DNA of 64,000 bases from Pumilibacter muris. Lineage in GTDB: Bacteria > Bacillota > Clostridia > Christensenellales > Pumilibacteraceae. Position 1 is the stretch's first letter. Every line of letters starts with the position of its first letter. Both the position numbers and the translations under genes were made by a program. This document shows positions 1 to 7,957 of this stretch, piece by piece. The stretch lies in the NCBI RefSeq assembly GCF_943193045.1, contig NZ_CALPCN010000008.1:1-64000 (forward strand). The letters run 5' to 3'. Under the pieces are notes generated by a model. The model did not search any database. It was not told the DNA's origin and worked only from the letters and a program-made list of their open reading frames with translations.

Positions 1-194
1 GTCAATATTCCTTGACCTACTCAATTCTTTTTCAGTTCTTTTTTGGTTTCTCTGAATTACAAGACTTCAATATCTTTCTATGTTCTTGCCTATTACCTTT
101 CTTGCTCTTTTAATATTGATTTCTTTTCTTCTTCTATGCAGTTGTCAATGTGCGAATAACAATACGTTTGTTTTCGTTACCCTAAACAGGTAAT
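1..194. other. AT-rich region without a gene, possible rRNA leader or spacer
   Basis: No open reading frame with a ribosome binding site is seen. Read leftwards, the stretch near 150-170 (ATTGACAACTGCATAG) resembles the boxA-like motif found in Firmicutes rRNA leaders and 16S-23S spacers. The sequences TCAATATT (110-125) and AATATTGA (1-12) could pair, as processing stalks do. I infer that an rRNA gene may lie just left of the window, but no rRNA sequence is present to prove it. Confidence 0.3.
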
Positions 195-308
195 AAAAAA
201 AGCATAAGTCGATACGAACAAACCCGTTATCTATTATGCCCAGCGGTATTGCAACACAATACATGGCGGCGACACTCGCCCAAACAAACGGCTATCAAAC
301 GCGATAGC
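195..308 (-). ncRNA. Candidate structured small RNA or attenuated leader
   Basis: Downstream of a strong leftward promoter lie four successive hairpins: GCTATC/GATAGC (291-308), GGCGA/TCGCC (268-280), GTATTG/CAATAC (246-262), and a longer hairpin closed by GCATAA/TTATGC (202-239) followed by seven U residues, which looks like an intrinsic terminator. The transcript would be about 114 nt. The segment CCGCTGGGCA before the last hairpin is faintly like the 3' motif of ZTP riboswitches, but the rest of that consensus is missing. It matches no family I recognise. It may be a free small RNA or the attenuated 5' leader of whatever lies to the left. Confidence 0.5.
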
Positions 309-314
309 TTGTTA

Positions 315-343
315 ATAATATCATATATAAACGGCAATGTCAA
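315..343 (-). promoter_or_regulatory. Strong leftward sigma-A promoter
   Basis: TTGACA (343-338) and TATTAT (320-315) are separated by exactly 17 bases, and the expected start lies near 308. This is one of the closest matches to consensus in the window, as expected for a stable RNA. Confidence 0.75.
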
Positions 344-436
344 GGGATTTTGCAAAAAAAATATGCGAAAATTGTAAAAGTTTTTTTTAACTAATCAAAA
401 CTCTTTGTTTTTTCTTTTTCAACAAACCCTATATTC

Positions 437-465
437 TTGACTTTTTTTAGTTAAAGTGATACTAT
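437..465 (+). promoter_or_regulatory. Promoter of the zinc-ribbon protein gene
   Basis: TTGACT (437-442) and TACTAT (460-465) are 17 bases apart. The -10 box covers the GTG at 456, which rules that codon out as the start of the following gene. Confidence 0.65.
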
Positions 466-509
466 TACAAACAAAGAAACATCAATATTTCAGGAAGTGG
501 CTCATAAGC

Positions 510-950
510 ATGAAATGTCCTCAATGCGGGCACGATATGGGAAAGCGCGCTAAATGTCTCCGTTGCGGATACACAAGCAAAGGCGTGATTCCCATCGACC
601 CCGAGAAAATAGAAAAGGAGCACGAACAAAAAACCGAGCGGCGCGAAATCCACCCCGACGACGTACATATTTCCCGTGCGGGCGGAGGCGGAATATTCGG
701 AGGGCTTTTCGGAGGAAGCATATTCGGAGGGCTCGAGGACCTTTTAAGCGGCTTTTTCGGCGAATTCGACGACGGAGACAACGGCTACGAATACGACCCG
801 AAATATTATGACTCTTTCGGAAACGAAATTCATGTTCCCGACGAATTCGAACGCAAATCCGTAGAAATCCGAGAAGTTGAACTTTTGGAAGAATCCGACG
901 ATAAGCAAGATAAAAAGCACAAACGCAAACACCGCAAAGACAGACACTGA
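510..950 (+). CDS. Zinc-ribbon protein with glycine-rich core
   Basis: A 146-residue protein. It begins with a zinc ribbon, CPQCGH at residues 3-8 followed by CLRCGY about 13 residues later, so four cysteines could hold one Zn ion. A glycine/phenylalanine-rich stretch (repeats of GGIFGG and GGLFGG), an acidic tract and a strongly basic lysine/histidine/arginine tail follow. The ATG at 510 is chosen because AGGAAG lies 12 bases upstream and an upstream in-frame GTG falls inside the -10 box. The Gly/Phe segment recalls the G/F linker of DnaJ proteins, but there is no J domain. Function unknown; the gene is monocistronic, just upstream of tRNA genes. Confidence 0.75.
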   Translation: MKCPQCGHDMGKRAKCLRCGYTSKGVIPIDPEKIEKEHEQKTERREIHPDDVHISRAGGGGIFGGLFGGSIFGGLEDLLSGFFGEFDDGDNGYEYDPKYYDSFGNEIHVPDEFERKSVEIREVELLEESDDKQDKKHKRKHRKDRH

Positions 951-990
951 AAAAGACGCGCATTTTTTTCAAAAAACGCGCGAATAATAT

Positions 991-1019
991 TTGACAAATA
1001 ACTATTTATTTGATATTAT
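991..1019 (+). promoter_or_regulatory. Promoter of tRNA-Ala
   Basis: TTGACA (991-996) and TATTAT (1014-1019) with a 17-base spacer lie about 30 bases before the mature tRNA-Ala 5' end, so a short 5' leader is transcribed. It may also serve the tRNA-Ile downstream, because no terminator is seen between the two tRNAs. Confidence 0.8.
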
Positions 1020-1027
1020 ATTTAAGC

Positions 1028-1150
1028 TGTCGTTTGCGGCAAACCCTGTGGGGGTATAGCTCAGCTGGTAGAGCACCTGCCCTGCAAGCAGGGGGTCAGC
1101 GGTTCGAATCCGCTTACCTCCACCACAAAATATTTTTACCGCAAACGACA
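1028..1150 (+). repeat. 12-bp inverted repeat bracketing tRNA-Ala
   Basis: TGTCGTTTGCGG (1028-1039) is perfectly complementary to CCGCAAACGACA (1139-1150). In the primary transcript the two arms would form a stem enclosing the whole tRNA-Ala, like the stalks that RNase III cuts in pre-rRNA. Confidence 0.7.
1050..1125 (+). tRNA. tRNA-Ala (anticodon TGC)
   Basis: A complete 76-nt cloverleaf with encoded CCA. The acceptor GGGGGTA pairs with TACCTCC, the D stem is GCTC/GAGC, and the anticodon stem CCTGC/GCAGG encloses the loop CCTGCAA. The T arm is CAGCGG-TTCGAAT-CCGCTT. The anticodon TGC reads GCN alanine codons. Position 33, almost always T, reads C here. Confidence 0.93.
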
Positions 1151-1168
1151 ATTTATTTATTACTGTAT

Positions 1169-1240
1169 AGGAATGTAGCTCAGCAGGTTAAAGTTCCACC
1201 AACTGCTACGAAGCACGAGCAAAGCGAGTATAAGGTGGAA
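1169..1240 (+). pseudogene. tRNA-Ile 5'-half copy with enlarged anticodon arm
   Basis: The first 22 bases (1169-1190) are identical to the first 22 bases of the real tRNA-Ile at 1261. Weaker similarity continues to CCACC at 1196-1200, the 5' strand of the anticodon stem. In place of the seven-base loop there is a 33-base insert containing TGCT-ACGA-AGCA and GAGCAAAGCGAG. TATAAGGTGG then restores the 3' strand of the anticodon stem. The stem is extended to a perfect TTCCACC/GGTGGAA (1194-1200 with 1234-1240). No T arm or acceptor 3' strand follows, so it cannot be a working tRNA. Confidence 0.75.
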
Positions 1241-1260
1241 ATAAAATTACATAATGATAA

Positions 1261-1337
1261 AGGAATGTAGCTCAGCAGGTTAGAGCACCACCCTGATAAG
1301 GTGGGGGTCGGTGGTTCGAGTCCACTCATTCCTACCA
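1261..1337 (+). tRNA. tRNA-Ile (anticodon GAT)
   Basis: A complete 77-nt tRNA with encoded CCA. The acceptor AGGAATG pairs with CATTCCT, the D stem is GCTC/GAGC, and the anticodon arm CCACC-CTGATAA-GGTGG gives anticodon GAT, reading ATC and ATT. The T arm is GGTGG-TTCGAGT-CCACT. The truncated relative lies 92 bases upstream in direct orientation. Confidence 0.95.
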
Positions 1338-1362
1338 AAAGCGACGATTGCGTCGCTTTTTT
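1338..1362 (+). terminator. Intrinsic terminator of the tRNA transcript
   Basis: The GCGACG-ATTG-CGTCGC stem (1341-1356) is followed by six T residues, directly after the CCA end of tRNA-Ile. Confidence 0.85.
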
Positions 1363-1396
1363 GCATTAAGGTTTTCAAATGAAGGAGTATTTATAA

Positions 1397-1645
1397 ATGA
1401 TTTGCTCAAAAACTTTTTTAGGGCAAAAATTAAAAATTATGTACGAGAACGCACAATATAATGAAAAAGTGCTCATGATTCATGTTTTCGGCATTAAATA
1501 TGCTGACATAATCAAAGAAAACGGATATACAGCCAACGACATAATTCAAGCATCAGGTTTAAAAACAACATATGTTACAGAATTAAATAAAGGAATGAAT
1601 ATTTCTAAATATGCAATCATAAAACAAGAAAAGGACATTTTTTAA
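1397..1645 (+). CDS. Small HTH-like domain protein
   Basis: An 82-residue protein starting at ATG 1397, with AAGGAG nine bases upstream. The central stretch (IHVFGIKYADIIKENG, then IIQASGLKTTYVTELNKG) resembles small helix-turn-helix-like proteins found beside bacterial restriction or defence genes, where the same spacing of 'FGIKYAD', 'AGL..SYVTE.SKG' and a closing 'KY' occurs. That link is from memory of the family and is tentative. No defence genes are adjacent. It lies between the tRNA cluster and convergent gapA and shares a bidirectional terminator with gapA. Confidence 0.6.
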   Translation: MICSKTFLGQKLKIMYENAQYNEKVLMIHVFGIKYADIIKENGYTANDIIQASGLKTTYVTELNKGMNISKYAIIKQEKDIF

Positions 1646-1666
1646 ACACAATTTATTCTAAAACGC

Positions 1667-1702
1667 AAAAACCTCTCTCTTACCGTAAGAGAGAGGTTTT
1701 GT
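1667..1702. terminator. Bidirectional terminator between the HTH-like gene and gapA
   Basis: A near-perfect 15-bp stem, AAAACCTCTCTCTTA / TAAGAGAGAGGTTTT, around a CCG loop. It has A runs on the left and T runs on the right, so it can stop transcription from either side. Confidence 0.9.
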
Positions 1703-1732
1703 TGTTTCGTTATATTTTATTATTCTACCCTA

Positions 1733-2788
<1,056 letters not shown>

Positions 2789-2802
2789 TTATTTGCAACT
2801 AT

Positions 2803-2832
2803 ATAATATACGTTTTTCGCTTTTTTTGCAAG
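2803..2832 (-). promoter_or_regulatory. Promoter of gapA
   Basis: On the minus strand TTGCAA (2832-2827) is followed after 16 bases by TATATT, or after 18 by TATTAT, giving a start near 2795 and a short leader holding the GGAGGA site. Confidence 0.6.
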
Positions 2833-2870
2833 CGAATTGACAAGGTTTTAAAAAAATATCGGAAAATCGG

Positions 2871-3554
2871 CTAACACAAGTTTAGCTGACGCAAACGCGC
2901 CATAACGGCAAGTTCGGGCACGTTGTAACGCTCCGACAAAGTGGCAAGCACAAGCGGCAAATGTTGTTCTTCGTCGAGAGTCGCCCGATTTATTCCGAGT
3001 TCCGAATATATTTCGGCAACCTGCCGTTTAAATCCGTTTTTAGGCAACAAAAGTTTTAACGCAAATCCCGCCGCCCCGTCGCGCTCCGCAACTATTTCTT
3101 CGAACGCTTCGGAAAGAACTATTTTTCTGTTGTTTCGAGAAGCTACTGTTTCGAACCCGAAAGAAAGCTGTCCGTTTTCGTTCAATTTGTGACGCGTGCC
3201 GTAAAAAAGAAACTCGGCGCACATCAAAGCAAGGGTAAGGCTGTAAAGTCCGCTCTCTCCCCTGTCTATAATGTCGCGCTCCACCACCGCAGTGGGAACG
3301 GAAAAATCTTTGCACCTGTCTTTAAAATACACCCTTTGAGGCTCGAAAGCAACTATGCCGAGCGATTCCGTGCAGTCGCCGCAAACATACTCGCAAGCAA
3401 CTTCAAGCCCCAAGCAGCGCGCAAGGCGCTCCATAGGCACCGCTCTTCCGTCAAGTACCGAGCGGTCGAATTTATAGAGCATATACGAAGCCGTATCTTC
3501 GGCAACGTATTTCGCTCCGAACGACATTTTTACGTTTTCGGACAAATCAATCAT
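2871..3554 (-). CDS. ImmA/IrrE-like protein lacking the HExxH motif
   Basis: A 227-residue protein. Its layout follows the ImmA/IrrE metallopeptidase-like fold: an N-terminal 'PMERLARCLGLEVACEYV' segment, a central helix where the family carries HExxH (residues 102-119, SLTLALMCAEFLFYG), and a C-terminal 'FALKLLLP...VPELAVMARLRQLNL' segment like the usual 'FAAELLMP...VS..A...RL..LGL'. The zinc motif is lost: the aligned residues are A113-E114-F-L-F117. It is therefore probably non-proteolytic, perhaps a sensor or scaffold. It is the last gene of an operon with the aminopeptidase and the YcxB-like gene, overlapping the latter by four bases (ATGA). The assignment rests on pattern memory and is moderate. 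Confidence 0.55.
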   Translation of the reverse strand: MIDLSENVKMSFGAKYVAEDTASYMLYKFDRSVLDGRAVPMERLARCLGLEVACEYVCGDCTESLGIVAFEPQRVYFKDRCKDFSVPTAVVERDIIDRGESGLYSLTLALMCAEFLFYGTRHKLNENGQLSFGFETVASRNNRKIVLSEAFEEIVAERDGAAGFALKLLLPKNGFKRQVAEIYSELGINRATLDEEQHLPLVLATLSERYNVPELAVMARLRQLNLC

Positions 3555-4090
3555 TTTTTCGCATACAGTCTTTTAGAATACTTATATTTCTTGCTTCCCA
3601 CTTTATCTAAAAGCAGTCGGTGCAAATCATGCCGCGAGCCCATATTAAAGCCTTTGGCATCTATAATGTAAGCCTGCATTTTGCTAACGTAAATATAGAA
3701 AGCCGTTTCGTTTTCCTCAACCTTATGGATTTCCTCGTAACTGAATTGAGTGTCGCGCGCCTCAACATATTTGCCCGACTCGTTGAAAATTATTTTATCG
3801 TCGAGAAAACGCCACACCTGAGTGGTTTCGTTTTTCAATATAGGCGAACTTTTGAGCGTGCGGTTCATAAGTATTCGAACAGTTAAAAAATATATTACGG
3901 GCAAAAGCAGACCAACTATAATTAAGAAAACGCCGTAAAAATTATCTATAACTTTAACGAAAAAACAAACTATACCCAACGCGAAAAAAATCGCGGTAAG
4001 AGCAAACACAAACCAAACTTTGCTTTTCGCTTGGTCGGCGTTAAATTTTTTTATAAGATTTTGATTTAAAATAGTTTTTACTTCAACCAT
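3551..4090 (-). CDS. YcxB-like two-helix membrane protein
   Basis: A 179-residue protein with two adjacent transmembrane helices (about residues 25-46 and 50-72). A cytoplasmic domain of beta character follows (TQVWRFLDDKIIFNESG..., FSYEEIHKVEENETAFYIYVSK). This order and the phrase 'Y.EIHKV.E....FYIYVSK..AYII' match the YcxB-like family, which has no known biochemical role. It starts 11 bases after the aminopeptidase gene and overlaps the next gene by four bases, so the three are one operon. Confidence 0.7.
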   Translation of the reverse strand: MVEVKTILNQNLIKKFNADQAKSKVWFVFALTAIFFALGIVCFFVKVIDNFYGVFLIIVGLLLPVIYFLTVRILMNRTLKSSPILKNETTQVWRFLDDKIIFNESGKYVEARDTQFSYEEIHKVEENETAFYIYVSKMQAYIIDAKGFNMGSRHDLHRLLLDKVGSKKYKYSKRLYAKK

Positions 4091-4101
4091 ACCGCCGCCC
4101 C

Positions 4102-5217
4102 TTATTTAAGATTTTCGGGATTGAGACATTCGAGTTCGGGCAACACAAACCTTCCGTCTTTGCGAATAAGCACGTCGTCGAACCAAATTTCACCGCCGCC
4201 GTATTCTGGAGTTTGAATTAAAACAAGGTCCCAATGCACCGCGCTCGCGTTGCCGTTTGGCGCGTCGTCGTAGCACGCGCCGGGAGTAAAGTGAATCGAA
4301 CCCGATATTTTTTCGTCGAAAAGTATGTCGCCCATAGGTTGAACCACATAAGGATTTACTCCTATCGCAAATTCGCCGACGTATCGGGCGCCCTCGTCGG
4401 TGTCGAAAATGGCGTTGCTCTTTTCGGTGAAATTACTTGTGGATTCCACGATTTTGCCGTTTTTAAAAACAAGGCGCACGTCTTCGAACTTAATTCCGTT
4501 TTCAATGCTCGGCGCGTTGTAGTGAATAACGCCGTTCACGCTGTTTCGCACAGGAGCGGTGTAAACTTCGCCGTCGGGGATATTCATTTCTCCCGCGCAT
4601 TTTACAGCGCCTATTCCTTTTATAGAAAAACTAAGGTCGGTGTCGCGCGCAATAATACGCACTTTATCCGTTTTATCCATAAGAGCTTTGAGCGAATCCA
4701 TAGCTTTATCCATTTTGGAATAATCGAGGTTGCAAACGTTAAAATAAAAATCCTCGAATTTTTCGGTTGACATTCCCGCAAGTTGAGCCATAGAATCGTT
4801 AGGATAGCGCAACACCACCCAACGCGTTTTGCAAACGCGCGTGTTGTGATGAACGGGATGACTGAAAAGCACAGAATATTTTTCGGTTTGTTCGCTCGGA
4901 ACGTCGCTTTTTTCGTAAGAATTGTTAGAACCGCGAACCCCTATATAACAATCCATGTCTTCCATGCGGTAAATCGCATATTTACAAAGATTTTTAAAAT
5001 ATTTGTCGCTTCCGCCCATTAACACCGCGCGCTGAACTTTATCGTCGTAAAGTTCTACAAAAGGTTGTCCGCCTACCGCGTAAACTTTTTTCACGAGTTC
5101 AACCGCAATTTGGCTGTCGGTATCGAAAAGCTCTATTAAAACCTTTTCGCCCTTTTTAACCTTTAACGAATAATTCACAAGGTTTTCGGCAAGTTTTTCA
5201 ACGCGGGGGTCAAGCAT
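4102..5217 (-). CDS. M29 family aminopeptidase
   Basis: A 371-residue protein of the thermophilic aminopeptidase family (M29; AmpS, aminopeptidase T), a cytosolic dinuclear metal enzyme that removes N-terminal residues. Family hallmarks are visible: the start 'LAENLVNYSLKVKKGEKV', the ligand region 'AGEMNIPDGEVYTAPV', 'IGVNP', and the near-terminal 'SIHFTPGACYDDA...SAVHWDLVL' with its His and Asp residues. Length is a little under the usual 400-410. It is first in an operon with YcxB-like and ImmA-like genes. A weak AGAGG lies ten bases before the ATG. Confidence 0.9.
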   Translation of the reverse strand: MLDPRVEKLAENLVNYSLKVKKGEKVLIELFDTDSQIAVELVKKVYAVGGQPFVELYDDKVQRAVLMGGSDKYFKNLCKYAIYRMEDMDCYIGVRGSNNSYEKSDVPSEQTEKYSVLFSHPVHHNTRVCKTRWVVLRYPNDSMAQLAGMSTEKFEDFYFNVCNLDYSKMDKAMDSLKALMDKTDKVRIIARDTDLSFSIKGIGAVKCAGEMNIPDGEVYTAPVRNSVNGVIHYNAPSIENGIKFEDVRLVFKNGKIVESTSNFTEKSNAIFDTDEGARYVGEFAIGVNPYVVQPMGDILFDEKISGSIHFTPGACYDDAPNGNASAVHWDLVLIQTPEYGGGEIWFDDVLIRKDGRFVLPELECLNPENLK

Positions 5218-5308
5218 AATAATTATACCTCTCTTAACTTTACTGTAAATACTTCTTTTTAATTATATTACCGCGAGAAAAAAAAGTCAATTTATTTAGT
5301 CGATTTGC

Positions 5309-5337
5309 TTTCCAAATACCGCAATATATAGTATAAT
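5309..5337 (+). promoter_or_regulatory. Promoter of fba
   Basis: TTTCCA (5309-5314) and TATAAT (5332-5337) are 17 bases apart, 32 bases before the fba start. Confidence 0.7.
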
Positions 5338-5369
5338 TATGCCGTATCAAAAAACTCGGAGGTATTTTT

Positions 5370-6299
5370 ATGCCATTAGTTACAACAAAGGAAATGTTCC
5401 GTAAGGCGTATGAGGGCGGTTATGCAATCGGCGCTTTTAACGTGAACAACATGGAGATGATTCAGGGAATCGTGGAAGCGGGCAAAGAAGAAAACGCTCC
5501 CCTTATTCTGCAAGTCAGCTCCGGCGCGCGCAAATACGCAAATCCCCGCTACCTTAAAAAGCTTGTTGAAGCCGCAGTAGAAGATTCGGGGCTTCCCATC
5601 TGTTTGCACCTCGACCACGGCGACACCTACGAGCTTTGCGTATCCGCCATTGAAGACGGCTTTACTTCGGTAATGATAGACGCGAGCCACCACACCTTTG
5701 CGGAAAACATTAAAATCACTTCGCAAGTTGTTAAATACGCGCACGACAGAGGAGTTGTGGTAGAAGCCGAGCTCGGACGTCTTGCGGGAATAGAAGACGA
5801 CGTAAACGTATCCGACGCCAACGCTTGCTACACCGACCCGAGTCAGGTTGAAGAATTCGTTTCAAAAACGGGCGTAGACAGCCTTGCCATTGCAATCGGG
5901 ACAAGTCACGGCGCGTTCAAATTCAAAGGCGACGCAAAACTTAGATTCGATATTTTGGAAGAAGTTGCAAAAAGGCTTCCCAAATTCCCTATTGTGCTTC
6001 ACGGCGCAAGCAGCGTGCTTCCAGAATACGTTCAAATAATTCAGGCGAACGGCGGTTCTATGCCGGGAGCAAAAGGCGTACCCGAAGAAATGCTCAGAAA
6101 AGCGGCGAGCATGGCGGTTTGCAAAATAAACATAGATTCCGACCTTCGCATGGCGTTCACTGCGGCGGTGCGCAAACACTTTAACGAAAACCCCGCCCAC
6201 TTCGACCCCCGTCAGTATCTTTCCCCCGCCCGCGAAATGATTAAGCAGTGCGTAAAACACAAACTTGTGAACGTGCTCGGCTGCAACGGAAAAGCATAG
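5370..6299 (+). CDS. fba: Class II fructose-bisphosphate aldolase
   Basis: A 309-residue zinc-dependent aldolase that cleaves fructose 1,6-bisphosphate to dihydroxyacetone phosphate and glyceraldehyde 3-phosphate. The signature LHLDHGDTYELC carries the catalytic Asp82 and zinc ligand His83. Glu134 (EAELG), His180 (GTSHGAFK) and His211 (VLHGASS) complete the metal site, and INIDSDLR binds the phosphate. The length and the 'IDASHHTFAENI' loop fit the Firmicutes FbaA subgroup. CGGAGG lies nine bases before the ATG. Together with gapA it supplies two steps of glycolysis in this window. Confidence 0.97.
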   Translation: MPLVTTKEMFRKAYEGGYAIGAFNVNNMEMIQGIVEAGKEENAPLILQVSSGARKYANPRYLKKLVEAAVEDSGLPICLHLDHGDTYELCVSAIEDGFTSVMIDASHHTFAENIKITSQVVKYAHDRGVVVEAELGRLAGIEDDVNVSDANACYTDPSQVEEFVSKTGVDSLAIAIGTSHGAFKFKGDAKLRFDILEEVAKRLPKFPIVLHGASSVLPEYVQIIQANGGSMPGAKGVPEEMLRKAASMAVCKINIDSDLRMAFTAAVRKHFNENPAHFDPRQYLSPAREMIKQCVKHKLVNVLGCNGKA

Positions 6300-6324
6300 T
6301 ACATAAATAATTTTTCAAACATAA

Positions 6325-6360
6325 AAAACGGGATTCGCTATATTTGCGAGTCCCGTTTTC
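6325..6360. terminator. Bidirectional terminator after fba
   Basis: An AAAACGGGATTCGC / GCGAGTCCCGTTTT stem around TATATTT, with A and T runs on either side. It serves fba and the convergent lipoprotein gene. Confidence 0.9.
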
Positions 6361-6374
6361 TGTTATATAATAAT

Positions 6375-7922
6375 TCAGTCGTTTGCCGCAGTCTTCCAAT
6401 AAAATTCGGGTGTGCCGAACACGCCGTCGTTATAAAGCTGTTTTGTGAGAACAGACAAACTGTCGGCGCTTTCGGCAATGAAAAACTTTGTGTTACCCTG
6501 AGGAACCGACATAAAAAGCGACGAATCGAATCCGCCCATCGCCACGTCGGAATAAACCCACGATATAACTTCCATAGGCAGTCTGCCCGGAAGTATTTTA
6601 ACGTTGTTTTCAGTTAACCATTCGTTCACTTTTACAAAATCGGACGGCGGCGTAACTGCGGACGGATGAGGTTTATAGAGAATATTGTAATCGGAATATT
6701 CGTTTCCTATGCGATTCAAAATATCTGCGAATTCTTCGTCGGTAAAACTGCCGCTAAAAGGGTTGGTTCCCGTTACAATCAAATAATCTCCGTCTTTGTC
6801 GAAATAGTTTTTATCGAATTCGTCTTTATCAAAGTTCACAATCTTTAAAAACTCGTTTTTCTGCTCGTTCGAAAGAGCTTCGTACATTACGTCGGGTTCC
6901 ATTTTGGGCATGTGCGCCTTATCTATTTCGGCTTGAACGCGAGAATCGGCGGAATCAAGCGTTTCGGGATACGCGCACCATAATTCGGTGTTGGGGCGCT
7001 GAGCCGCCATTATTGCCATTTGGCTTAATTGAGCATCGCTATAATAATGCGAACCCACTACGGTCCCTTCGAAATTTATATTGAATCTTCCGTTGTCTTC
7101 CCTGTTAAACTCTCCCGCCTTAGCCTTTTCCATAACGCCGTTGTAAATGCGGCTGTTAGCTTCCCACACATTGTATGCGTTCTCTTCTCTATACGGGAAA
7201 GCGGTGTTATACGTCCACGAACCATCGGAAACAAGTTTCACCTCGTAGCGCTCTTGCGGAATGTTGTGTTGTATAAAAGTAAAAATTTCAATTTGATTGA
7301 AAGCGTCGTTAAGAAAAAGTCTGAAATAACTGTGTTCGTCTTCCTTCGCAATTCCTACCGCCATTCCTTTCGCAAAAGACAAATTTATATCTTCGGCGCC
7401 GTTTTCGGCATATATAAATCGTTTGCTATCGAGCGCCTCCATATTTATAGTATCTTTACGCGTAAAAGTAAGTATTGATTTATAGTTGTTCGTAACCATA
7501 TCCAACGCGCAATACAGCACGGGCAAAGTGGCGTTTACGCAATACATATTATAAATATTACGAACTTTCACCGGACGGTTTACAATCTTCTCGTTACCCG
7601 CATTATCTTTAACCGAATATTTAATTTCATAATCGCCGCATTGATTGAATTTAACTTTGTTGCCGTCTCGCGTAGCTTGCGGCGGCAAAGTAACAGTCAC
7701 ATTCTCCGTCACATCGGTTTGAACGCCCGAATCTTCTTCGTCTATGGCAACAACGCCGTCAAACAAATCGAGTGTATCCGTTTCCCTATCTATAAAAACG
7801 GCTTCCACACCCGAAATTACGGGAGCGGCATTATCGGTCGATTTATTTTCGCACGCGCCCGCAACAAAAACAATAAGCATAACCATAATGCCTATCAATA
7901 TTTTTTTACGCAAATTTTCCAC
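6375..7922 (-). CDS. Lipoprotein with Ig-like domain and GT80 sialyltransferase-like domain
   Basis: A 515-residue predicted lipoprotein. A signal peptide ends at the lipobox AGAC, with Cys24 lipidated. Residues 32-120 form a bacterial Ig-like domain (DEEDSG..., DYEIKYSVKDNAGN). Residues about 220-515 follow marine and Pasteurella GT80 sialyltransferases, which in some Photobacterium enzymes also carry an N-terminal Ig domain. The aligned motifs are VSDGSWTY (Asp233, catalytic base position), YEALSNEQKNEFLKIV, YLIVTGTNPFSG, LYKPHP (His419), PMEV (Glu451) and MGGFDSSLFMSVP (Ser467/468). It may add sialic or related sugars at the cell surface, although no sialic acid pathway genes are near. The start is GTG at 7922, 13 bases after GGAGG; translation could also begin at a TTG three codons on. 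Confidence 0.72.
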   Translation of the reverse strand: MENLRKKILIGIMVMLIVFVAGACENKSTDNAAPVISGVEAVFIDRETDTLDLFDGVVAIDEEDSGVQTDVTENVTVTLPPQATRDGNKVKFNQCGDYEIKYSVKDNAGNEKIVNRPVKVRNIYNMYCVNATLPVLYCALDMVTNNYKSILTFTRKDTINMEALDSKRFIYAENGAEDINLSFAKGMAVGIAKEDEHSYFRLFLNDAFNQIEIFTFIQHNIPQERYEVKLVSDGSWTYNTAFPYREENAYNVWEANSRIYNGVMEKAKAGEFNREDNGRFNINFEGTVVGSHYYSDAQLSQMAIMAAQRPNTELWCAYPETLDSADSRVQAEIDKAHMPKMEPDVMYEALSNEQKNEFLKIVNFDKDEFDKNYFDKDGDYLIVTGTNPFSGSFTDEEFADILNRIGNEYSDYNILYKPHPSAVTPPSDFVKVNEWLTENNVKILPGRLPMEVISWVYSDVAMGGFDSSLFMSVPQGNTKFFIAESADSLSVLTKQLYNDGVFGTPEFYWKTAAND

Positions 7923-7957
7923 CTTTAAACTTATTCCTCCGTTTGTATTTAATAGCT

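Noticed and set aside
195-308. ZTP riboswitch
   Set aside because: Only the CCGC-TGGGCA-like segment matches; the conserved GGGTCGTG and remaining elements are absent.
456-510. GTG 456 as start of the zinc-ribbon gene
   Set aside because: It lies inside the -10 box of the gene's promoter, and a ribosome binding site serves ATG 510.
1010-1270. 86-codon frame across the tRNA cluster
   Set aside because: It is composed of tRNA-Ala and the tRNA-Ile remnant and has no coding features.
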